38,440 nt of DNA from CAXBGS01 sp963975425 (GTDB lineage: Bacteria; Planctomycetota; Planctomycetia; Pirellulales; Pirellulaceae). The number at the start of each line of letters is the position of its first letter. Position 1 is the first letter of the stretch. The translations under genes were made by a program, and so were the position numbers. The notes under the pieces were generated by a model that was not told the origin of the DNA, did not search any database, and saw nothing but the letters and a program-made list of their open reading frames with translations. Positions 32,990 through 38,440 of the stretch are shown here, in pieces. The stretch spans positions 1 to 38,440 of the forward strand of contig CAXBGS010000022.1 of the NCBI GenBank assembly GCA_963975425.1. Direction: 5' to 3'.

Positions 32990-34123
32990 TTACGCTTCCT
33001 GCAGTGCATCGACGATTGGCACGGTGGCGGCCTGAATCGCTGGCGCAATTCCTGCAACGATACCGACCAACAATGAGACGGCTGTTCCGGTTGTCAGCAA
33101 ACCGTACGATGGTCGAAAGGCAATCGTGGCTCCCTCCGCACCAATCGCGAATCCGCCGAGCGCCAGGGCTCCGGTTGCCAACAAGGTGCCTCCGATTCCT
33201 CCGATCAAGCACAAGATTGTGCTTTCGGCTAAAACCAGTCGCATGGCATGAAGCGGGCGTACGCCGATCGTTTGCAGCACCGCATACTCTTTGATTCGAT
33301 CCTGCACGCTCATCACGGTCGTCGTTGCGACCAGTGACAGAACCAGTCCCACACAGGCATATCCCAGCCAGTGAGCGAATCCGATCAGGTCGACCAGGTC
33401 CGACAAAGTGCTCGCTTGAAACGCACCCTTACGCCGTGTCTTGGTGGCTACCGAACCGGCGCGCAAACTCGCATCGATTGCCGTTGCGACTTGATCGGCA
33501 TCCGCATCGTCGGTCAATAACACTTCGTGTTGTGTGACCAAGCCGGCTGCGTCCAGTCCTCGCGTGTACTGCAAGAATGCCAAGCTTGTGTAGATCAAGT
33601 TTTCTTCGGATGGGATGGTCGACGAAAAGACGCCAGCGACTTTGACCGATATCTCGCCGATCGAAAACTGGTCGCCTGTTTTCAATCCGCGACGTTGTGC
33701 GACGTTGCGACCGACGATCGCGGCGTCGCGTTGCTTCATGAATTGTTGCCAATTGCCGCTCATTAGCGTGATCGGCCGAGTCTTCTGGATTTGGTTTGGA
33801 TCGGCACCGTTGAAAACAACGATATCAAGACTGGCGCGGCAGTTGTTGGTCCAAACCTGGATCGGCATCACATCGCGGACACCTCGCACCTCGCGGATCT
33901 TGCGAGCGTAGTCTTCCGGCAAACGACTGCTGGTGGGGCAAAATCGGTTCTCTTGAAAGACGATCAAGCTGCGGTCCGCGTCCGTTCCCGTCGTTAACCG
34001 GTGCAGGCCTTCTTGCACCGAACCGACGAAGCAGAACACGAACATCGCCACTGCCGAACCGGTCACCGTTAGCAGTGTTCGAGTGCGGTGACGCCACAGT
34101 GTTTTGAATAAGTATTTGAACAT
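32990..34123 (-). CDS. ABC transporter permease, MacB/FtsX type (second permease)
   Basis: The start chosen is the ATG at 34123 (MFKYLFKTLWRHRTRT), giving 377 residues. An upstream TTG at 34147 adds eight residues and is less likely. An N-terminal membrane segment (about 16-38) is followed by a large periplasmic domain (about 40-245). A C-terminal block of three membrane segments carries the FtsX-family phrase QDRIKEYAVLQTIGVRPLHAMRLVLAES (about 264-291), and the protein ends VDALQEA. This is the MacB-like topology, without the fused ATPase. It is the last gene of the five-gene operon and follows the ATPase by 51 bp. With the permease at 37100 it could form a heteromeric pair, or the two could be used alternately. 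Substrate unknown. Confidence 0.92.
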   Translation of the reverse strand: MFKYLFKTLWRHRTRTLLTVTGSAVAMFVFCFVGSVQEGLHRLTTGTDADRSLIVFQENRFCPTSSRLPEDYARKIREVRGVRDVMPIQVWTNNCRASLDIVVFNGADPNQIQKTRPITLMSGNWQQFMKQRDAAIVGRNVAQRRGLKTGDQFSIGEISVKVAGVFSSTIPSEENLIYTSLAFLQYTRGLDAAGLVTQHEVLLTDDADADQVATAIDASLRAGSVATKTRRKGAFQASTLSDLVDLIGFAHWLGYACVGLVLSLVATTTVMSVQDRIKEYAVLQTIGVRPLHAMRLVLAESTILCLIGGIGGTLLATGALALGGFAIGAEGATIAFRPSYGLLTTGTAVSLLVGIVAGIAPAIQAATVPIVDALQEA

Positions 34124-34174
34124 GAAATTTCGCGATTGATGAATCAAAAGCCGCCGAGAAATATCGTGCGAAGG

Positions 34175-34915
34175 TTAGCCGTATTTTTTTATGGCACTCT
34201 GTTCCTTCACGCTTCCCATTGCCACCATTCCATCTGCAGCATCGCCATCCAAAAACTTCCCCCGGTCCAGAATCAACTGACGCGATGCGATGCCGGCCGC
34301 GTCACTGTCGTGCGTGACCATGAGCATCGTGATGTCAAGTTCTCGGTTCAGCCGTTGCAGCAAGTCCTGGACTTGCTCGCTGGTCTCGGTATCAAGGCTG
34401 CCGGTCGGTTCGTCCGCGACGACAACTTTTGGATGCGCCACGATCGCTCGTGCGATCCCGACGCGTTGTTCCTGGCCACCGGATAACTGTCGCGGATAGT
34501 GGTCGGCGCGATCGCTTAGTCCGACCGCTTGCAGTGCTAGTTCGACACGCTGTCTGCGCTGTGTCGACGTCAGTTTCAGCAGCAGCGTTGGCAGTTCGAC
34601 ATTTTCGTAAGCGGTCAGCACGGGAATCAGATTATGCGTTTGAAAGATGTAGCCAAGATTCTCGGCTCGCCAATCGGCCAACTTGCTCCGCGACAACCCC
34701 GTCACTTCCGTCCCCGCCACCTTGATGGTTCCCGCGTCCGGTTGATCAATGCCGCTGACCAGATTCAATAATGTGCTTTTGCCCGTCCCGCTCGGTCCCA
34801 TCAGCGACACGAATTCCCCGGCTTCGATGTCTAGATTGATGTTGTCGAGCGGCGTGATTGTTTCATCGCCCTTGCGGAAACTTTTGCTGACGCCACGAAG
34901 TTCTAACAATGCCAT
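34175..34915 (-). CDS. ABC transporter ATP-binding protein, LolD/MacB type
   Basis: This 246-residue ATPase shows every ABC landmark: Walker A GPSGTGKST (40-48), the Q-loop in YIFQTHNL, signature LSGGQEQR, Walker B VVVADEPTG with the D-loop SLD, and the switch His in MVTHD. Length and wording (LSRSKLADWRAENLGYIFQ, ENVELP) place it in the LolD/MacB/FtsE group that energises FtsX-type permeases. It lies in the middle of the operon, 51 bp after the fusion-protein gene and 51 bp before the second permease. It is the only ATPase here, so it probably serves both permeases. Confidence 0.96.
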   Translation of the reverse strand: MALLELRGVSKSFRKGDETITPLDNINLDIEAGEFVSLMGPSGTGKSTLLNLVSGIDQPDAGTIKVAGTEVTGLSRSKLADWRAENLGYIFQTHNLIPVLTAYENVELPTLLLKLTSTQRRQRVELALQAVGLSDRADHYPRQLSGGQEQRVGIARAIVAHPKVVVADEPTGSLDTETSEQVQDLLQRLNRELDITMLMVTHDSDAAGIASRQLILDRGKFLDGDAADGMVAMGSVKEQSAIKKYG

Positions 34916-34966
34916 TTTCGAGTTTCCATTTTTGTGGATGCGCGGGTTGTGACTTCGAATCTGCGA

Positions 34967-36526
34967 CTACTTGAACCCCAACACTTGATCGTCGCCCGTC
35001 ACGATCACCTGACTGCCGCTCTTCAAGCCCTCTCGGCCACCGGTGATCAATTTGTCGGTGGGCCGCAACCCCGATTTGATTTCTATCAAGCCGTCTGCTC
35101 CGGCGGTCGCGGTTTCAACTGATCGCTGACGGGCGAGTTCTTCGGCGTCGACGATCCAAACAAAATCACCATCATCCCCGGACTGTATCAATGATTTTGG
35201 AACGAACATTCGCTCCGTTTCCGTCGACTCGGTCGACGGTGTGGCTGTTGGTGGCGCGAGAAACGTGGCGGTCACCAGCATTTCAGGACTGACGGTCGAG
35301 GGCGGTTCAATCAATTCAATTTTGACTTCGAGTGTATTCTTTTGAATGTTTGCCGAACTTGTTGTCTGCAGGACACGCCCTTGAATCACGTTTGCGGACG
35401 ATGCCGTTTCGATTTCGACGGGTTGCCCGCGGGTCACCATGGGTACGTCTTCCAATCGCACGTCGGCTCGCACTTGCAACCTCGCTGGGTCGTACATTTC
35501 GACCACCGTGCTGGAACTTTGCCCCGCCGTCGCGTCGAGTCCCATCACACGCGTACCGGGCGAAGCAATGAGCCGCAGAATACGCCCGTTCATCGGAGCC
35601 CGAATGATATTCCGTTCGAGCATCAGTTCCGCCTGCCGGACTCGCAATGACGCATCGTCTCGCAGTGCGATCGCAGATTGAACCTTTGCTTCAGCTTCGT
35701 TCAACTGGCGTGTCTCTTCGACCAGCAGGTCCAGTTGTTTCTCGATCGCATCAACTTTGTCCTGCAGTGCTTTGACTTCTTTTTGCAGATTCGGGCCACG
35801 CTGGCGCAGTTCCTGCAAGGTAGCGTGGGCGGCGGCATGTTCGCTTTCAGATTCCTGTAAAACGCGTCCCGCAATCGCATCTCGGGCAGCCCGCCGGCGT
35901 TCCATGCTGCTGCGTGCGAATTTTGCGTTTGCCTCTGACGCCTCGATTAAGAATGGCAGCTTGGCAAGTTCCGTTTGGGCTCTTGCGAGCGCGCTCTGCG
36001 CATCGGAAAGCTGCACCTGCAAATGAACAGGATTGTCCAGCCGAATTTGCGCCGCATCGCGTTCCGCTTTCGCGCGATTGAGTTCCGCTTCATGAATCGC
36101 AAGTGAGTTCTTGGCCTGCTCGACATCCAGCTTCGCGTCGATCGAAATCAACGTTGCGATCGCCTCATTCTCCTGAACGAATTGGCCTTCGACGACCAAC
36201 AATTCTTCGATCACACCGGGTGCCAGCGACGCAATCGCAATCGCAGTGGGGCGAGGTTCGATCCATCCTGGCGCTTGGAATAGTGTCGATCCGGCCTGTT
36301 GGACTGCGGAACGTTTGACGATCACGGGGGTGACCGTCACATTGTGCGCGGGCAACAATTGCCGCCCGGTCGCGGCACCCAGCAGGGCGATGAAGCCCAG
36401 CAAAATGCCGATTGGTAATACGTATCGCGAGAACCAACGTCTGGGTCGCACCGACTGTGCGGATGATTCACCGGTGGGCGAACGGTCCAGCGCAAGTTGG
36501 CTGAGATCGAGTTTTGAATCGCTCAT
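34967..36526 (-). CDS. HlyD/MacA-type membrane fusion protein
   Basis: This 519-residue periplasmic adaptor has one membrane anchor at about 35-58. The lipoyl-like N-terminal half (APGWIEPRPTAIAIASLAPGVIEELLVVEGQFV) precedes a long coiled-coil hairpin (about 115-300, rich in Ala, Glu, Arg and Leu). The second lipoyl half follows (APMNGRILRLIASPGTRV), then a beta-barrel domain and a C-terminal membrane-proximal region (GREGLKSGSQVIVTGDD). The coiled coil is long for the family, which may allow direct contact with a TolC-like channel. Its start codon overlaps the stop codon of the lipoprotein gene by four bases (36523-36526). It would bridge the ABC permease to an outer-membrane channel, which is not encoded here. 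Confidence 0.93.
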   Translation of the reverse strand: MSDSKLDLSQLALDRSPTGESSAQSVRPRRWFSRYVLPIGILLGFIALLGAATGRQLLPAHNVTVTPVIVKRSAVQQAGSTLFQAPGWIEPRPTAIAIASLAPGVIEELLVVEGQFVQENEAIATLISIDAKLDVEQAKNSLAIHEAELNRAKAERDAAQIRLDNPVHLQVQLSDAQSALARAQTELAKLPFLIEASEANAKFARSSMERRRAARDAIAGRVLQESESEHAAAHATLQELRQRGPNLQKEVKALQDKVDAIEKQLDLLVEETRQLNEAEAKVQSAIALRDDASLRVRQAELMLERNIIRAPMNGRILRLIASPGTRVMGLDATAGQSSSTVVEMYDPARLQVRADVRLEDVPMVTRGQPVEIETASSANVIQGRVLQTTSSANIQKNTLEVKIELIEPPSTVSPEMLVTATFLAPPTATPSTESTETERMFVPKSLIQSGDDGDFVWIVDAEELARQRSVETATAGADGLIEIKSGLRPTDKLITGGREGLKSGSQVIVTGDDQVLGFK

Positions 36527-37044
36527 AGCTTTTTGATAAACACTTTGCTTGCCGCGACGGTTAGATTTCCTTGCTCGTCGCGTTCGGCCTTGCCCTGCAC
36601 GACGACCGTTGAAAGTTCCTTGACTTTCAGCAATTCACGAGCATCCTCCGCGACCGGACTGCCGCCATCGTCAACCACCTTTACCGTGGCGATGTTGTCT
36701 TTCACCTGTTCCTGAGTGCAGCAGTAATCCCAAGGCGTGGGGCAGCCTTCGTCCGGCGCGCAGTAGGGGACTTTCGCATCGACGATCGTAAACGCCGCCA
36801 TTCCATCAACGAACGGTTTCGATGAGCCGCCAATCGTCCCAACCAGCGTGATTTCTTGTTCGTCTTCTGCCGATTCTCTGGCTTCACCGACCGCGACGGC
36901 TCCCTCGGGTTCGGCTTGAATGACGTACGGCGAATTGACGGCGGACGATTCGGATTCCTGTGCCGTTTGTGAATTTCCACAACCGATGACACCCAAGGTA
37001 ACGCAAGCAAACACAGCGGCGATCCACTTCAAACTCTTCATCAT
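36523..37044 (-). CDS. Cys-rich OB-fold-like lipoprotein coupled to the fusion-protein gene
   Basis: This 173-residue lipoprotein starts at the ATG at 37044 or 37041; GGAG lies 4 nt before the first and 7 nt before the second. The signal peptide ends in a lipobox VIGC (Cys22), so it is likely a lipid-anchored periplasmic protein. The mature part has an acidic linker and an OB-like beta domain: ITLVGTIGGSSKPFVDGMAAFTIVD, then VVVQGKAERDEQGNLTVAASKVFI. Inserted between these is a Cys motif with Cys95, Cys101, Cys108 and Cys109 in CAPDEGCPTPWDYCC. The arrangement suggests a metal site or disulfides. The PTPWDYCC phrase seems familiar from planctomycete lipoproteins of unknown role. Its stop overlaps the fusion-protein start, so it likely acts with that protein. 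Confidence 0.85.
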   Translation of the reverse strand: MMKSLKWIAAVFACVTLGVIGCGNSQTAQESESSAVNSPYVIQAEPEGAVAVGEARESAEDEQEITLVGTIGGSSKPFVDGMAAFTIVDAKVPYCAPDEGCPTPWDYCCTQEQVKDNIATVKVVDDGGSPVAEDARELLKVKELSTVVVQGKAERDEQGNLTVAASKVFIKKL

Positions 37045-37083
37045 TTTTCTCCAATGAAAGACCAAATGTTCAAACAAAAATTT

Positions 37084-37108
37084 GCAGTCTTAAAACACAT
37101 CAGACTGC
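37084..37108 (-). terminator. hairpin spanning the permease stop codon, followed by a T-run
   Basis: On the minus strand AGTC-containing arms GCAGTCT and AGACTGC (plus-strand 37102-37108 and 37084-37090) form a 7-bp stem with an 11-nt loop that includes the TGA of the permease gene at 37100. The sequence after the stem on the minus strand is AAATTTTTG. This looks like a weak intrinsic terminator or mRNA-stability hairpin inside the operon, between the first permease and the lipoprotein gene. Confidence 0.5.
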
Positions 37109-38254
37109 TTTCAAACTAATCGCCACCGGTTCGCGTAAAGCCTTCAGGGCCGGTGGCAGCGCGCCCAGGACACCGAGTAGCAACCCGACGCCGCACCCGA
37201 TCAAGATGGCAACGCTGTCAATCCGCAGCGCGAACGCGCCCATCGTGAACCGTATTGCCATGCCGTTTAACATCGTGAGTGCCAGCACTCCGGATAGCAG
37301 TGAGCCGGCTGTCGCCAATAGAACACCTTCTTGCACCAAACTGATAAGGATTGCTCGGCGGCGGTATCCGATCGCCTGTAACGTTGCGATCTCTCGAATG
37401 CGCCCCGCCACCGCGCCATACATCATGTTCAATCCTGCAAAGATGCCCGCGCTGGACACCAGAACCACCACGAACCATGCCAACAACCGCACCGGCTTGT
37501 AGTGTTGCTGCAGCGATGCGTAATATTCCGTTTCACGGACCGCTCGCAGTTCCAGGTCTGTGCGTTCTTTACAAAACAACGATACCTCCGCTGGCGATCG
37601 TCCCGGTGACAGCAACATCGCGGCGAGACTGATGTCCTGCCGCTTGGTCGCCGTTTGGAAATCACTCAGCCGGCACCACACTTCTGATTCGTAAGCGGCG
37701 CCACCGGCAGCAAAGCGGCCACTGATTCTCCAGTCTCGGCCTTCGAACGAGATCGTGTTTCCGATGGCGAGTGCCTCTGTGTCGCTGCCCATTTTCGCGG
37801 CGGCCAAACGCCCCACCATCACCTCGCCATCGCCCGGCCATTCGCCCTCGATCAACTTGACCGATCGACGAACTAGCGGTGCAGTGAGAGTGATGCCGCG
37901 AACTAGGCCCAGTCCGGCATTGTCTTGCTGCGTCGTAACCCGCGTCCCCAAATACAATTCGGGAGAAACGTGCGTGACACCGAAACGCTTGACGGTGCCG
38001 TCCAAACTGGCGGTCAGCAGAGCTGGCGTGCGAGCGGCGATCGACGAATTCTCGATGTTCTCTTCCGAGTTGACCGAGTAAACAAGCACCACATCTTCAT
38101 CACCGCTAACGGATAGTGATCGCTCCAGCCCTCGGATGAATCCGACGACAACGAACACCAACATCACCACCGTTGCCAGAGCAACGAGTGTCAATGCCGT
38201 CCGCACTGGCCGTCGGGCCAGATTGCGAACACCGTATTCCCAAGGAAGAAGCAT
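37100..38254 (-). CDS. ABC transporter permease, MacB/FtsX type (first permease)
   Basis: The start chosen is the ATG at 38254 (MLLPWEYGVRNLARRPVRT), giving 384 residues. An upstream in-frame start at 38308 adds 18 residues without family character. There is one N-terminal membrane segment (about 20-42) after an arginine-rich stretch. A periplasmic domain of about 225 residues follows, then three C-terminal membrane segments with the FtsX phrase GRIREIATLQAIGYRRRAILISLVQEG. The end LKALREPVAISLKAV is typical of MacB-like permeases. It is the first gene of the five-gene operon; the promoter region should lie in 38255-38440. It is not the same protein as the permease at 32990, and the two share little beyond the family pattern. 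Confidence 0.92.
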   Translation of the reverse strand: MLLPWEYGVRNLARRPVRTALTLVALATVVMLVFVVVGFIRGLERSLSVSGDEDVVLVYSVNSEENIENSSIAARTPALLTASLDGTVKRFGVTHVSPELYLGTRVTTQQDNAGLGLVRGITLTAPLVRRSVKLIEGEWPGDGEVMVGRLAAAKMGSDTEALAIGNTISFEGRDWRISGRFAAGGAAYESEVWCRLSDFQTATKRQDISLAAMLLSPGRSPAEVSLFCKERTDLELRAVRETEYYASLQQHYKPVRLLAWFVVVLVSSAGIFAGLNMMYGAVAGRIREIATLQAIGYRRRAILISLVQEGVLLATAGSLLSGVLALTMLNGMAIRFTMGAFALRIDSVAILIGCGVGLLLGVLGALPPALKALREPVAISLKAV

Positions 38255-38310
38255 GCGATTGACGACTAGTGATGAATGAGGGTTGACCGAGTGCGAGTTG
38301 CAGAGCAAAG

Positions 38311-38350
38311 CAGGGCTAAGCCGAGCGGGGCAGAGCTAAGCCGAGCAGGG
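38311..38350. repeat. 20-bp tandem direct repeat upstream of the ABC operon
   Basis: CAGGGCTAAGCCGAGCGGGG (38311-38330) is followed by CAGAGCTAAGCCGAGCAGGG (38331-38350), two differences in 20 bp. Partial copies flank it (CAGAGCAAAG before, AAGGGCAGGG after). It lies 57-96 bp upstream of the first permease start, in the presumed promoter or leader. The rest of the segment to 38440 shows no further feature. Confidence 0.85.
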
Positions 38351-38440
38351 AAGGGCAGGGGGAAGTGAATCCTTGCGACTCACTTTGGGCCTGTAAAGAT
38401 TTTTGTGTCAGCCAGCTTTGGAACGTTACTTGCTTCTTAG

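Noticed and set aside
34175..34915. LolD of the lipoprotein-sorting Lol system
   Set aside because: The ATPase is LolD-like, but a fusion protein and MacB-type permeases accompany it, so an exporter is the better reading.

Overview
The window looks like chromosomal DNA from a marine planctomycete, probably in the Rhodopirellula/Pirellulaceae range. This is inferred from gene content rather than any marker gene. It holds families typical of that phylum: FGly-type sulfatases, DUF1501 and DUF1800 Tat/secreted proteins, a DUF1549/DUF1553 cytochrome-like protein, a WD40 protein with an N-terminal haem-binding domain, and PPC-domain proteins. LpxB indicates a Gram-negative envelope with lipid A. 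No rRNA, tRNA, CRISPR array, transposase, integrase or phage gene was seen.

Layout. 1-55: a heptamer tandem array cut by the window edge. 224-2339 (+): lpxB and a small membrane protein. 2477-5575 (-): purQ, then a small AAA ATPase overlapping an arrestin-like membrane protein. 5632-6951 (+): a VTT/DedA-like membrane protein and a bacterial PH-domain protein. 6892-9804 (-): a methyltransferase and a five-TM YejM/PbgA-like sulfatase-fold protein. 10009-13969 (+): a polytopic membrane protein, L-serine dehydratase and a small secreted protein. 14012-15901 (-): a small unknown gene and a conserved protein of about 500 residues. 16324-17766 (-): a secreted sulfatase. 18349-21828 (+): a DUF1800-DUF1501 pair. 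22244-26763 (-): a second sulfatase and a haem/WD40 protein. 26891-32911 (+): a DUF1549/DUF1553 - PPC - DUF1501 operon. 32990-38254 (-): a five-gene ABC efflux-type operon (permease, lipoprotein, membrane-fusion protein, ATPase, permease).

How the genes fit together. The 23.9-32.9 kb region is the most coherent block. A haem-binding WD40 protein is divergent from a tightly packed operon encoding a cytochrome-like DUF1549/1553 protein, a PPC-domain protein and a Tat-exported DUF1501 protein. All are predicted to be exported, and their biochemical role is not established. The 33-38 kb operon has the parts of a MacAB-like tripartite exporter, with two different FtsX-type permeases and a Cys-rich lipoprotein whose gene overlaps the fusion-protein gene by 4 bp. 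The two sulfatases carry the Cys of the FGly motif, so they need an FGly-generating enzyme encoded elsewhere.

A recurring feature is short degenerate tandem duplication, most often with a 15-bp period. It occurs inside genes, where it adds pentapeptide repeats, and between genes (5705-5779, 7834-7860, 22668-22742, 23866-23910). Arrays with periods of 7, 17, 18, 19 and 20 bp also occur. This is the least ordinary pattern at the DNA level. No clear defence or mobile system was found.
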